Below, one piece after another: positions 47,572 to 57,767 of a DNA stretch of 64,000 nucleotides. Positions within the stretch are counted from its first letter, which is position 1; each line of letters starts with the position of its first letter. A model generated the notes under the pieces. The model had not been told where the DNA came from, searched no databases, and worked only from the letters and a program-made list of their open reading frames with translations. This DNA comes from Bacteroides cellulosilyticus (GTDB taxonomy: Bacteria; Bacteroidota; Bacteroidia; Bacteroidales; Bacteroidaceae): the NCBI RefSeq assembly GCF_020091405.1, contig NZ_CP081903.1:2666501-2730500 (forward strand), given 5' to 3'. A program made the position numbers and the translations under genes.

Positions 47572-50500
47572 ATGAAAAACAATTTTAAAAGTGAGATTAT
47601 GAAACACATGAAAAACAAATCTAATTTTGTGAAAGTTAGCAAATACACTTATTGGTGTGTGCTAATGATGTTCTTGATGGTGCTTACTCCGATGCGTGCA
47701 CAAACTTCCCGAAGTATATCCGGGCAGGTTGTTGACGAATTGGGTGAAGCAATTATTGGTGCTAATGTGACTGTAGTTGGAAATAAGTCATTAGGTACTA
47801 TAACTGATATTGATGGAAATTTTACTCTAACGGTTCCTCAAGGAACAACATTGGAAGTTTCTTATATTGGTTATGTGAATAAAAAAGTGGCAGTGGATAA
47901 CAAAACCAGCTATAAAATTACTTTAAAGGAAGACTCTGAACAATTGGATGAAGTAGTGGTAGTAGGATATGGTACTCAGAAGAAAGTGAATTTGACGGGT
48001 GCTGTGTCTGCTATTACTAATGAAGAGTTAGTTGCTACCAAAAGTCAAAATGCTCAGAATATGTTGACTGGTAAGGTTCCTGGCGTTCGTGTAATCCAAA
48101 AAACATCTGAACCGGGTGAATTTACTAACCAGTTTGATATCCGTGGTTTTGGTTCTCCACTAATCGTAGTTGATGGTGTTCCTCGTGGCAATTTACAACG
48201 TATGGACCCGAATGAAATTGAATCAATTTCTGTTTTGAAAGATGCTTCGGCTGCTATATATGGTGTACGTGCGGCTAATGGCGTTGTCTTGATTACTACA
48301 AAGAAAGGTGAAAAGAATAAGCCAAAGATTGAATACAATATGTATTATGGTATTCAAACTCCGGCAGAAATGTTGGAGCCTGTAGGTGCTGTAGACCGTA
48401 TGAGACTATTTAATGAAAAGTCAATGCGTAATCTGACAAATCCGCAGCTTACTTATTCAGATGAGCAGATTGAAGAGTATCTGAATGGAACATTGAAATC
48501 TACTGATTGGTATGATGCGGTAATTCGTAATTCAGCTCCCCAGCAGCAACACAATGTTTCATTGAGTGGTGGAAGTGAAAAAACTGATTATTATGTAAAC
48601 TTCGGTTATACAGATCAGGAAGGTTTCTTCAAGTCAAAAGCAATGGATTATAACCGTTATAATCTTCGTGCAAATTTGAATGCAGAAGTAGCTAAGAATT
48701 TGAAGGCTTCAATTAAAATAAATGGTATAATTGATAGTAAACAACGTCAGTACTTATCAACTTGGGAGGTTTATAAAGCTTTGTGGCGTGCAAGTCCTAA
48801 TGAGAAATTGTATGCTAATGATAATCCGGAATATTTCCAAAAGATGTCATCCGACCAGTTGAATCTTCTGGCAGCAACAGATCCTGATGTTTCCGGTTAT
48901 AATAAGACAACAAATAAAATCTTCCAGTCTACGATGGAACTTGAATATGCTGTGCCATTTGTAAAAGGTCTGAAGGTGAAAGGCATGTTCAGCTATGATA
49001 CTTCTATAGCTGATAATACCATATATAAGAAAGAGTATAATGAGTATACTTATAGTGAAGCAACTAATACGTATACTGCTTATGCTATGCAGTCACCGAC
49101 TAATCTGGAACGCTATTATGGTAATTCATGGACTACTTTGTGGCAAGCTTCTGTAAGCTATGAGAATACTTTTGCATCAAATCATAATGTATCTGGATTG
49201 TTGCTGTTTGAAGAAGCACACAGTGTAGGTGATAACATTCGTGCAGCTCGTGATTTCTCTATTCCTTTGCCTTATTTATTTGCAGGTAATTCAGCTAATC
49301 AAGTTGGTACAGCTAATGCAAATGGATTGACAGAAAGTGCTTCTCAGGCGTTGGTTGGTAGATTTAATTATGATTATAAAGGACGTTATTTGTTAGAATT
49401 CGCCTTTCGTTATGACGGTTCTTCCAAATTCCCGTCACATAGCCGTTGGGGCTTTTTCCCCAGTGCTTCTGTGGGGTGGCGTATGAGTGAAGAAACTTTC
49501 ATAAAAGATAAATTGCCGTTTGTTAACAACCTGAAACTTCGCGGTTCTTATGGTAAGATGGGGGATGATTCTGTTGCTGATTATCAATTTATTTCCGGAT
49601 ATGATTACCCGAATACCAGTGGTGATAAATTTAATAAAACTCCGAAAGGATATTTTTTCAATGGCTCATTCATGAATTCATTAGGTTTCCGTGCGGTAGC
49701 CAATCCTAATATTACGTGGTACACTGTTAAGACTCTGAATGTGGGAATTGATGCTGATTTGTGGAATGGCCTATTAGGTGTTTCTTTTGATTTATTTCAG
49801 CGTGACCGTGATAACCTGATGGCTAATCGTATTGCTACTATTCCAGGAACATTCGGTGCTGCAATGCCTAAAGAGAATTTGGAGAGTGACCGTACAAAAG
49901 GTTTTGAAGTTGAACTAAGACATCGCAATCGTGTGGGGCAGGTTAATTATAGTGTTTCTGGAAACATTGCTATTACTCGTTCCATGTGGCGTTACAAAGA
50001 ACGCACCCCGTCAGGTAACTCATATGATAACTGGAGAAATAACTTAACTAATCGTTATAATGACATTTGGTTTGGTTATGGGGCAGACGGTCGCTATACC
50101 TCATGGGAACAAATTGCTAACTCGCATATATTTGCTGGTAATGCAACTCTTCCTGGTGATTATATTTATGAAGACTGGAATGGTGATGGTACAATTGATG
50201 ATATGGATAGATATCCTATTGCTACAACTACTAATTCTACTGCTGCTAATTTCCAGGATAAGAAAAATTATCCGTTGATGAACTTTGGTTTAACTCTTTC
50301 TGCTCAATGGAAAGGTTTTGATGTTAATATGACTTTCCAAGGTGCTGCAATGTCCTATGTATCTTATGGTGAACAGTTGTCAGCCCCCTTGCAATTTAAT
50401 GGTAATGCTTTGGATATGTTCTTGGACAGATGGCGTCCAGTTGATACAAAGCAAGATCCCTACGATCCTTCTTGCCAATGGATTTCAGGATATTATTCAT

Positions 50501-50769
50501 ATGGTGGTACAACTCCGGATGTTAATTCTGAATTCTCTATTCAGAAAGGTACTTATTTGCGTTTGAAGACGGCTGAAATAGGTTACACTTTACCAAAGAA
50601 TTGTTTGTCATTCGTAGGTATAAAGAATTTGAGAATTTATATGAATGGATATAACTTGTTCACTATAACAGGTGTGAAAGGTGTCGATCCGGAAAGACCG
50701 GCTGAACTCTATGGATATATGTATCCGTTGAATAGAACATATAACTTTGGTGCAAGTGTTACATTTTAA
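47572..50769 (+). CDS. SusC-like TonB-dependent oligosaccharide receptor
   Basis: A 1,065-residue outer-membrane importer. Seen: signal segment YWCVLMMFLMVLTPMRAQ, carboxypeptidase-like domain ISGQVVDELGEAIIGANVTVVG (about residues 50-125), TonB box EQLDEVVVVGYG (about 124-135), plug with NAQNMLTGKVPGVRV, DIRGFGSPLIVVDGVPRG and DPNEIESISVLKDASAAIYG (about 160-232), then a 22-strand-type barrel ending RTYNFGASVTF. Together with SusD it forms the lidded transporter that takes up oligosaccharides using TonB energy. Internal ATGs at 47599 and 47608 are alternative starts, because the first nine residues are not typical of a signal peptide. susD starts 18 bases after it. Confidence 0.96.
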   Translation: MKNNFKSEIMKHMKNKSNFVKVSKYTYWCVLMMFLMVLTPMRAQTSRSISGQVVDELGEAIIGANVTVVGNKSLGTITDIDGNFTLTVPQGTTLEVSYIGYVNKKVAVDNKTSYKITLKEDSEQLDEVVVVGYGTQKKVNLTGAVSAITNEELVATKSQNAQNMLTGKVPGVRVIQKTSEPGEFTNQFDIRGFGSPLIVVDGVPRGNLQRMDPNEIESISVLKDASAAIYGVRAANGVVLITTKKGEKNKPKIEYNMYYGIQTPAEMLEPVGAVDRMRLFNEKSMRNLTNPQLTYSDEQIEEYLNGTLKSTDWYDAVIRNSAPQQQHNVSLSGGSEKTDYYVNFGYTDQEGFFKSKAMDYNRYNLRANLNAEVAKNLKASIKINGIIDSKQRQYLSTWEVYKALWRASPNEKLYANDNPEYFQKMSSDQLNLLAATDPDVSGYNKTTNKIFQSTMELEYAVPFVKGLKVKGMFSYDTSIADNTIYKKEYNEYTYSEATNTYTAYAMQSPTNLERYYGNSWTTLWQASVSYENTFASNHNVSGLLLFEEAHSVGDNIRAARDFSIPLPYLFAGNSANQVGTANANGLTESASQALVGRFNYDYKGRYLLEFAFRYDGSSKFPSHSRWGFFPSASVGWRMSEETFIKDKLPFVNNLKLRGSYGKMGDDSVADYQFISGYDYPNTSGDKFNKTPKGYFFNGSFMNSLGFRAVANPNITWYTVKTLNVGIDADLWNGLLGVSFDLFQRDRDNLMANRIATIPGTFGAAMPKENLESDRTKGFEVELRHRNRVGQVNYSVSGNIAITRSMWRYKERTPSGNSYDNWRNNLTNRYNDIWFGYGADGRYTSWEQIANSHIFAGNATLPGDYIYEDWNGDGTIDDMDRYPIATTTNSTAANFQDKKNYPLMNFGLTLSAQWKGFDVNMTFQGAAMSYVSYGEQLSAPLQFNGNALDMFLDRWRPVDTKQDPYDPSCQWISGYYSYGGTTPDVNSEFSIQKGTYLRLKTAEIGYTLPKNCLSFVGIKNLRIYMNGYNLFTITGVKGVDPERPAELYGYMYPLNRTYNFGASVTF

Positions 50770-50787
50770 GTAAAAGGAGATTATCGT

Positions 50788-52833
50788 ATGAAAAAGCTAA
50801 GAAATATATTGATGTGTGTTGCTATAGGAGGTCTGTTTGTAGGATGCCAGGATTTGGATATTCCTCCTAAGAATATTCTGTCGGGAGAAGATATATATAA
50901 TGAAGGTGGTATTACAGCCTATATGGCAGGTTTGTATAGTCAGTTGCCGATGGAAGATTTTAATATGTCAAATGATGGTGATTACAATGGTTTTTATAAC
51001 TGGAATTGCATTATTTGGGATATGCTCAGCACGGGTGAAACTGTAAATCGTAACAATACAGGTATTTATATTCCCCAAAAGGGATATTGGAGTATGGGTT
51101 ACAAAACGATTCGCCAGGCTAATGATCTGATTGCTAATCTGCCTGCATATGTGGGAAAGCTGAAAGGTGCTGAATCATGGATTGCTGAAGCAAAGTTTAT
51201 TCGGGCTTATGTTTATTTTGCGATGGTAAAACGCTATGGCGGTGTACCTATTTTGGAAACACCACAGGAAATGACTGATGATGAGAAGGCATTGTGGGTA
51301 GCGCGTAGTAGTCATGAAGAGTGTATAGACTTTATTCTTTCAGATTTAGATTATGCCATTGAGAATTTAGGTAAAACCAAAGTGGCAGGTCGTGCAAATA
51401 ATACTTATGTAGCAGCAGCTTTCAAGTCGCGTGTTGCTTTGTATGCTGGCTCTGTTGCCCGTTATGGACAAACATTTAATTATTCAGGAAGTGAAAGTGG
51501 CAAGATGCTTACTGGTATTCCTGCAGGGAGAGCCAATGATTATTTTATGCAGGCTTATAAAGCATCCAAGATTGTAGAAGAAGGTGGTTATAAATTATAT
51601 GAAGGTAACTCTGATAAAGAAGCCAACTTCCGTGAGATATTTGCGAATGCTGATAAGAGTGATGAATCTATTCTTATCCGTCAGTATAGTAAAAATGACT
51701 TTGTTCATAGTTTTGATGCTGTATATTGTCCGCCTCGTATGACAGCAACTTATGGTGACCGTTATAATGTAACATTGGATTGGGTAGAACTGTTTGATGG
51801 TCTGCCTATTGATCCTGCAACAGGATACTTGAAAACAACGGATGACGATGGTAATTATATTGTTTACAATGATGTTAAAGACTTATTAGACAATGCAGAA
51901 CCTCGTTTAAGGGGCTCTATCTTATTACCTGGACATACTTATAAAGGAGTTGAACTGGATATTCGTTTTGGTATAATAAAGGAGGAAATTGATCCGTCTA
52001 CACCTATTGCCAAGTTTATAAAGGATGATGGACAGACTACCGCCAATTATACAAGTAATGATTGGTTCAAGAATAACGTTTTGACAACAGCCGAGAATAT
52101 AAAAGAACAAAAGCCTTATGAGACTTCTACAGGTGCGAAACTTAATAAGAGTGGAATGGATGGTCCGGCTAATGGTGGAACGAGTAATACATTGACAGGC
52201 TTTCATGGAGCTAAATGGTTGAATTTGAACTGGACTATTGCCGAAACACAGTTGCATAGTTCCACACAATCTTGGATTGATATTCGTTATGCCGAAATAT
52301 TATTGAATCGTGCCGAAGCTGCATTGGAACTTTACCAGAATGGTGTTACTAGTATCGATGAAAAAGATCTGCAACAGGATGCTTACGAATGTATCAATAA
52401 GATACGCTCAAGAGCTGGTGCTGAGTTGCTGACCAGCCCTGCAGAATTATCCAATGTATCACGTGATGGTATTGAACGTGGACAAGGTATCCGTTCGTTT
52501 GTATTTGCTCCGAATGAAGGTATGCATATCATTCGTGTAGAACGTTATAAAGAATTGGCTTTCGAGCATAAAATTTATTGGGATCTGCGTCGTTGGTTTA
52601 CTTTCGATTCACAGATTTATCAATATCGCCGCAGAATGCTGTCTCCATTCTTGTTTGCCAAAGGAGCAACAGTAAATGAAGCTGGCAATCCGGTGGGTAA
52701 GTATATTTTTGACACCCGTGTTTGTGAAAGAGCTAATAACTCATTGACATTTGCTACTAAAAATTACTATGATAAGATTCCTGATGGTGAACGTAAGGTA
52801 AATCCGTTACTTGAGCAAAATAATCAGTATTAA
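50788..52833 (+). CDS. SusD-like glycan-binding lipoprotein
   Basis: A 681-residue surface lipoprotein: MKKLRNILMCVAIGGLFVGC with the lipobox Cys at about residue 20. Typical SusD/RagB features follow: DIPPKNILSGEDIYNEGGITAYMAGLYSQL at the N-terminus, tetratricopeptide helices with AESWIAEAKFIRAYVYFAMVKRYGGVPIL (about 129-157), and the C-terminal DIRYAEILLNRAEAALEL and INKIRSRAGA, then IIRVERYKELAFEHKIYWDLRRW (about 580-602). It is longer than average for the family (about 550-600). It acts as the lid and binding partner of the SusC barrel encoded 18 bases upstream. Glycan specificity cannot be inferred. Confidence 0.95.
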   Translation: MKKLRNILMCVAIGGLFVGCQDLDIPPKNILSGEDIYNEGGITAYMAGLYSQLPMEDFNMSNDGDYNGFYNWNCIIWDMLSTGETVNRNNTGIYIPQKGYWSMGYKTIRQANDLIANLPAYVGKLKGAESWIAEAKFIRAYVYFAMVKRYGGVPILETPQEMTDDEKALWVARSSHEECIDFILSDLDYAIENLGKTKVAGRANNTYVAAAFKSRVALYAGSVARYGQTFNYSGSESGKMLTGIPAGRANDYFMQAYKASKIVEEGGYKLYEGNSDKEANFREIFANADKSDESILIRQYSKNDFVHSFDAVYCPPRMTATYGDRYNVTLDWVELFDGLPIDPATGYLKTTDDDGNYIVYNDVKDLLDNAEPRLRGSILLPGHTYKGVELDIRFGIIKEEIDPSTPIAKFIKDDGQTTANYTSNDWFKNNVLTTAENIKEQKPYETSTGAKLNKSGMDGPANGGTSNTLTGFHGAKWLNLNWTIAETQLHSSTQSWIDIRYAEILLNRAEAALELYQNGVTSIDEKDLQQDAYECINKIRSRAGAELLTSPAELSNVSRDGIERGQGIRSFVFAPNEGMHIIRVERYKELAFEHKIYWDLRRWFTFDSQIYQYRRRMLSPFLFAKGATVNEAGNPVGKYIFDTRVCERANNSLTFATKNYYDKIPDGERKVNPLLEQNNQY

Positions 52834-52852
52834 TTAGAAAAAGGAAAATAGT

Positions 52853-53590
52853 ATGAAAAAGATATTTAATTTGCTGTTAGTTACTGCATTAGTTTTAGGC
52901 TTTTCATCGTGTGAAAAGGATAATTATGATGCACCGGAAGCTGGTGTTTTCGGGCAGGTCGTAGACCATAATGGTAAACCTCTGCAAACAGCTATGGGAC
53001 AGGGAAGTATGAAGATACAGATTACGGAATTGAGTTATGCGGGTGGTGATGAATCGATTGTTGTGACGAATCAGAACCTCAATATGAGGCAGGACGGTTC
53101 ATATTCCAATTCTAAACTGTTTGCAGGTACTTACCGTATGATTCCGTTGGAAGGCGCATTTTATCCTTATGATGCAGAAGGAGAAACGGTGGAACTGAAG
53201 AACGGGAAAATGGCAGAACGTAACTTTACTGTTACTCCTTATCTGGAAGTAGAATGGGTTACAGAACCTTACTTGACTTCTGATAATTTTTTGAAATGTG
53301 CAGTGAAATTTAAGAGAATAGCAAAAGAAGGAATTGTTATGCCTGATGTAAACAACATACAATTGTATATTTCGCATACGCAGTATTGTGGAACAGAATC
53401 TGACGGAAATTATACTCCCGGTTCTGTGAAAATAACTAATGATCAGGAGGGCACAACTATCGAGTTAACTTCTAAAGCTGCTATTAAATATTCCAATACC
53501 TATTGGGTAAGAGTAGGTGCGTGCTGTAATGACACTTACAAGAAGTATAACTTTACTGATATCAAGAAAATCGATCTGAAATTGAATTGA
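52853..53590 (+). CDS. DUF3823-family lipoprotein, probable surface glycan-binding protein
   Basis: A 245-residue lipoprotein (MKKIFNLLLVTALVLGFSSC, Cys at about residue 20) with two Ig-like beta domains. Seen: APEAGVFGQVVDHNGKPLQTAMGQGSMKIQITELSY (about 31-66), SNSKLFAGTYRMIPLEGAFYPY (about 83-105), FTVTPYLEVEWVTEPYL and a C-terminal YWVRVGACCNDTYKKYNFTDI. DUF3823 proteins follow SusD in many glycan loci and are thought to act as extra binding or scaffold proteins at the cell surface. It lies 19 bases after susD and is the last gene before a terminator, so susC-susD-DUF3823 is one unit. Confidence 0.88.
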   Translation: MKKIFNLLLVTALVLGFSSCEKDNYDAPEAGVFGQVVDHNGKPLQTAMGQGSMKIQITELSYAGGDESIVVTNQNLNMRQDGSYSNSKLFAGTYRMIPLEGAFYPYDAEGETVELKNGKMAERNFTVTPYLEVEWVTEPYLTSDNFLKCAVKFKRIAKEGIVMPDVNNIQLYISHTQYCGTESDGNYTPGSVKITNDQEGTTIELTSKAAIKYSNTYWVRVGACCNDTYKKYNFTDIKKIDLKLN

Positions 53591-53612
53591 TTAAATAAGT
53601 AGGTAGGTAAGT

Positions 53613-53656
53613 AAGGAGAGTATTTGTTTCCGTAATAAGTGCTCTCCTTCTTTTTT
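53613..53656 (+). terminator. Terminator after susC-susD-DUF3823
   Basis: AAGGAGAG pairs with CTCTCCTT (53613-53620 with 53642-53649), followed by CTTTTTT. It splits the glycan region into separate transcripts. Confidence 0.85.
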
Positions 53657-53708
53657 GAACAAAATTTTAATACTGCTTTTGGTCAGAAGCTCTTTTGTGA
53701 TATACCCA

Positions 53709-53797
53709 GTTCGTATTTCCTTCGCTTCTATACACAGCTAAAAATAGCGAAGCGGGTACGAAGCAGGTACGAGGAGGGTATATACCTGATACGAAGC
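53709..53797 (+). repeat. 11-bp-period array plus hairpin, copy 2
   Basis: The same element as 4561-4650, on the opposite strand. TTTCCTTCGCTTCTATA and AAAATAGCGAAGC form the hairpin part. Units GGGTACGAAGC, AGGTACGAGGA, GGGTATATACC and TGATACGAAGC (11 bases each) start at 53754, 53765, 53776 and 53787. It lies between a terminator and the promoter of the next glycosidase operon. From 53800 to 53985 nothing else is seen. Confidence 0.85.
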
Positions 53798-53988
53798 GGC
53801 TCATTTTGTTCTATTTATCGGTTACAAATCTGATTAGGGAATATGTACCTTATCCCGAAGCTGATTATCATGGCAACATAACATAATTTAAAAGTTTATT
53901 TGATGAATTGTAATGGTACCAGCTACGATTAATTGCTTTTTAATGTCTAATTAATTATTTATTTCACTTTCTGTTAATGAGTCGAGGT

Positions 53989-53996
53989 TACATTTG
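53989..53996 (+). promoter_or_regulatory. -7 box for GH2-GH3-GH2 operon
   Basis: TACATTTG (TAnnTTTG). Transcript start is predicted near 54003, about 20 bases before the ATG at 54024. Confidence 0.6.
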
Positions 53997-54023
53997 CAGA
54001 AAATAATATTATATTTTAATATC

Positions 54024-57000
54024 ATGAAGAATTTCTATACAGTCTTTTGGACTGCCGCATGCCTTTTGATTTCATTATCCGGATATGCGCAATCTGAATG
54101 GAAAAATAATTTCTCCGATCAGGGAGAAATACTGAAAACAGTAGGACGGGGTGAATGCAGCATTGCAGACGGGGTGTTCCGTTCAAAAGGTTCTTATGCT
54201 TGTTTCGGTAATCCTGAGTGGAAGAACTATACCATGTCCTTTAAAGCGCGCGCTCCCCAAGAAGCGGAACAAGTTCAAATCTGGGCAGGATTTCGTGCCA
54301 ATAATCGTTTTGATCGTTATGTAGTCGGTATAAAAGGCGGATTGCAAGATGATTTATACCTGATGCGCATGGGATATATGGGTACGGATGAATTTATGGG
54401 TGTTCGTCCGTTAGGATTTCATCCGGTACCGGGTCAATGGTATCAGTTAAAAGTAGAAATCTGTGGTAGCCGTATTCGCGTTTTCTTGAATGATGAGAAG
54501 GAACCACGGATGGATATCACAGATAAAAACAGCAATTTGGCGCCTTCCGGTCCTGTGACTTTGGGAGGCGGTTGGATTGAAACAGAGTTTGATGACCTTG
54601 TTGTTACTCCGTTGGAAGAAAATGCATTGAACAATGTGAAAGTTGCAGAATATCGCAAAGTGGCAACGCAACAAGAAAAAGAAAGCAAGCGCCAGCTTGA
54701 AAGAGCAAATTATGCGTCTGTGAAAGTGAATAAACTGGAGGAAGGACGCACGGATATTTCATTGGATGGTAATTGGCTCTTTATGCCCGGATATCAGTTG
54801 GACGATAAAGAGAAAGCTGTATCCACGGCTACGGACGATAAGAATTGGCATGTAATGTCTGTGCCTAATTTCTGGAACCCAATCCGTATCTGGTTACATG
54901 GAGAAACCATGCCCTCACCTACAGGCCCTCAGCCCAAAGGAGTCTCGGATACCTATTATCAGCAGGAAACCGATCGTTGCGAGGGCTATACATTCGATTA
55001 TAGAAAGACGAACGCTGCCTGGTATCGTCAGTGGATAGAGCTACCTGCTGGCATTGAAGGTAAAAATGTGACTTTGACTTTTGATGCTGTTTCAAAAGTT
55101 GCGGAGATTTATATTAATGGAGAGCTGGCAGGTTCGCATATCGGTATGTATGGCGAAATACAAGTAGATGGAAGCAAGTTACTGAAACCCGGCAAAAATC
55201 TGGTAGTAGTGAAAGTGACCCGTAAGGCGGATGGAAGTGCTTCTGAAAACGGTAGTGCAGCTATTGATTTCTTCTATTCTTCTGTTCGCGAAAGTGAAAA
55301 AGAAGGCGGAAAGGTAGCTATGAAGAACAATATCCTGAAAGATATAGCACATGGATTTTATGGCGATGAGCCTGCAGGTATCTGGCAGCCGGTAAAACTT
55401 ACTATCACCAACCCGGTGAAGGTGGAAGATGTCTTTATTAAACCTACTCTGGAGGGAGCTACTTTTGACCTGACGGTAAAGAATCATAGCGGTAAGAAGA
55501 ATCAGTTTGATCTCTATACTGACATTGTGGACAAAGAGACCGGTTCTGTGCTTTACAGCAGTCTTTCTTTGCAAAAACTGGTGCTGAATGCTGATGAAGA
55601 AAAGATGTTCACTTACAGTGTAAATGGACTTAAACCTCGTCTCTGGACACCTCATCATCCCAATCTATACGATTTCCGCTTTAGGCTGGTTACTGCCAAA
55701 GGTGTTGAATTAGACTGTCTGGCAGAAACTTCCGGTTTCCGTACTTTTGAGGTGAAGGAAGGGTTGTTCTTCCTGAACGGTAATCGCTACTGGTTGCGTG
55801 GTGGTAATCATATTCCGTTTGCCCTTGCTCCGAACGACTTGAATCTGGCTAATACTTTCATGCAGTTGATGAAAGCTGGTAACATAGATGTCACCCGTAC
55901 TCACACCACTCCGTGGAATAAACTTTGGATGGGAGCTGCTGATAAAAATGGTATTGGCGTTAGCTTTGAAGGTACTTGGCCCTGGCTGATGATTCATTCC
56001 ACCCCGCTTCCTGATGCAAAACTGATTGAGATGTGGAAGGAAGAATTCCTCACCTTGCTGAAAAAGTATCGTAACCATCCTTCACTGCTTTTCTGGACGG
56101 TGAATAATGAAATGAAGTTCTACGATAATGATAATGACCTGGAACGTGCTAAGGAGAAATACCGTGTGATTTCGGATGTGGTAAAAGAAATGCGTCGCAT
56201 TGATCCTACACGCCCCATTTGCTTCGACTCCAACTATCAGGCAAAGGGCAAAAAGGAAAAGTATGGTGCTGCCTTTATGGATAGCATAGATGATGGAGAT
56301 ATTGATGATATGCATGCGTATTATAACTGGTATGATTTCTCACTCTTCCGGTTCTTCAACGGAGAATTCCAGCAGAGGTTTAAGATGCCCGAACGTCCGC
56401 TTATCAGCCAGGAGATGTCAACCGGATACCCGAATAATGAAACCGGACATCCTACCCGCTCTTACCAGCTGATTCATCAGAACCCTCAATCCCTGATAGG
56501 CTATGAATGTTATGACTTCTCAGATCCTAAGTCATTCCTTAACGTGCAGGCGTTCATTACCGGAGAATTGGCTGAAGCGCTCCGCCGTTCCAACGATCAG
56601 GCATCGGGTATCATGCATTTTGCCCTACTCACCTGGTTCCGTCAGGTTTATGATTATCAGAAGATTGAGCCATATCCAACGTATTACGCTTTGAAGCGTG
56701 CTTTGCAACCTGTATTGGTAAGTGCCGAGTTGTGGGGACGTAATCTTTATGGTGGAGATAAGCTGCCGACACGTATTTATGTAGTAAATGACCGCGAGGA
56801 TGGTACAGCCCTGAAACCTACTTTATTGCGTTGGGAAGTACAGGATGAAACCGGAAAGAAACTGGTTTGGGGCAGTGAGGAACTCCCGGCTGTGAAGCAT
56901 TATGGACGCTACTATATTGAACCGAATATCCAATTACCGGTTAACTTGCCGGCCGACAAGGTGAAAGCTAAATTGGTATTGAAGTTGACTGAGAATGGCT

Positions 57001-57713
57001 TACCGGTATCGGAAAATGAATATAACTTGCTGTTGGCCCGTAAAGACTGGAACATCAACCAAGTAGCAGAAGGTAAAAAAGTGCTTCTTCTGGATAAAGA
57101 GGGTATGAAAGACAAATTTGATTTCCTTCATATAAACTATCAGGCGGTTTCTACTATAAAAGAAATGATGAACCCGAAACTGAAAGCTAACCTTTGCATT
57201 ATTTCCGGATTGACCGAGTGTACGAACGAAGAAAAAGAAATGCTTCGCTCTTATCAGTCAAAGGGAGGAAAATTGCTTTTACTGAATAGTAAAGAAGTTG
57301 CGAAGACCATTTATCCGGAACATATCACGAGTTGGATTATCCCGACAGAGGGTGATATCGTGAATATGGAACGCAATGATGCACCGGTGTTTGATGGTAT
57401 TGATGTATTGGAACTGCGTTATTTCAATAATAATAAGAGAGAAATTCCTTTGGCTTGTAATGCTACCCTGAAGGTAAACCGGAATGAAAACCTGATAGAA
57501 TTGGCAGGGCAGATGAAAATACATGCCTATATCGATGGTGGAAAGCCGGAAGACCGTATTCGTAAAATCGATTCGATGCGGGGGTTAACCTTATTGCAGA
57601 TAAAGGATGGAAAGGGATTGGCTACAGTTTCTACCATGTGTACGGAAAAAGCTGATACCGACCCGATAGCTGGAAAGCTGTTAGTGAACATGATAAATGA
57701 ATTATTGAAATAG
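54024..57713 (+). CDS. GH2-family glycoside hydrolase with N-terminal beta-sandwich domain
   Basis: A 1,229-residue exported enzyme (signal ending SGYAQ). The N-terminal 200 residues form a concanavalin-like sandwich as in DUF1080/3-keto-disaccharide-hydrolase or LamG modules (WKNNFSDQGEILKTVG ... ETEFDDLVVTPL), probably glycan binding. Then the GH2 set: jelly roll (ISLDGNWLFMPGYQL, VTLTFDAVSKVAEIYINGELAG), immunoglobulin-like domain, and TIM barrel from FFLNGNRYWLRGGNHIPF. The acid/base is in LLFWTVNNEMKFY (Glu about 694) and the nucleophile in RPLISQEMSTGYPN (Glu about 796). A C-terminal glutamine-amidotransferase-like stretch (KVLLLDKEGM...LLLLNSKEVAK) follows. Start: the ATG at 54024 is chosen because an upstream TTG start would add ten residues before the signal peptide. 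It is the first gene of a three-glycosidase operon. Confidence 0.86.
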   Translation: MKNFYTVFWTAACLLISLSGYAQSEWKNNFSDQGEILKTVGRGECSIADGVFRSKGSYACFGNPEWKNYTMSFKARAPQEAEQVQIWAGFRANNRFDRYVVGIKGGLQDDLYLMRMGYMGTDEFMGVRPLGFHPVPGQWYQLKVEICGSRIRVFLNDEKEPRMDITDKNSNLAPSGPVTLGGGWIETEFDDLVVTPLEENALNNVKVAEYRKVATQQEKESKRQLERANYASVKVNKLEEGRTDISLDGNWLFMPGYQLDDKEKAVSTATDDKNWHVMSVPNFWNPIRIWLHGETMPSPTGPQPKGVSDTYYQQETDRCEGYTFDYRKTNAAWYRQWIELPAGIEGKNVTLTFDAVSKVAEIYINGELAGSHIGMYGEIQVDGSKLLKPGKNLVVVKVTRKADGSASENGSAAIDFFYSSVRESEKEGGKVAMKNNILKDIAHGFYGDEPAGIWQPVKLTITNPVKVEDVFIKPTLEGATFDLTVKNHSGKKNQFDLYTDIVDKETGSVLYSSLSLQKLVLNADEEKMFTYSVNGLKPRLWTPHHPNLYDFRFRLVTAKGVELDCLAETSGFRTFEVKEGLFFLNGNRYWLRGGNHIPFALAPNDLNLANTFMQLMKAGNIDVTRTHTTPWNKLWMGAADKNGIGVSFEGTWPWLMIHSTPLPDAKLIEMWKEEFLTLLKKYRNHPSLLFWTVNNEMKFYDNDNDLERAKEKYRVISDVVKEMRRIDPTRPICFDSNYQAKGKKEKYGAAFMDSIDDGDIDDMHAYYNWYDFSLFRFFNGEFQQRFKMPERPLISQEMSTGYPNNETGHPTRSYQLIHQNPQSLIGYECYDFSDPKSFLNVQAFITGELAEALRRSNDQASGIMHFALLTWFRQVYDYQKIEPYPTYYALKRALQPVLVSAELWGRNLYGGDKLPTRIYVVNDREDGTALKPTLLRWEVQDETGKKLVWGSEELPAVKHYGRYYIEPNIQLPVNLPADKVKAKLVLKLTENGLPVSENEYNLLLARKDWNINQVAEGKKVLLLDKEGMKDKFDFLHINYQAVSTIKEMMNPKLKANLCIISGLTECTNEEKEMLRSYQSKGGKLLLLNSKEVAKTIYPEHITSWIIPTEGDIVNMERNDAPVFDGIDVLELRYFNNNKREIPLACNATLKVNRNENLIELAGQMKIHAYIDGGKPEDRIRKIDSMRGLTLLQIKDGKGLATVSTMCTEKADTDPIAGKLLVNMINELLK

Positions 57714-57767
57714 CAAGCAACGAATAGTTTGATACGATTCTGATTTTACTGATACAATCAAAATACT

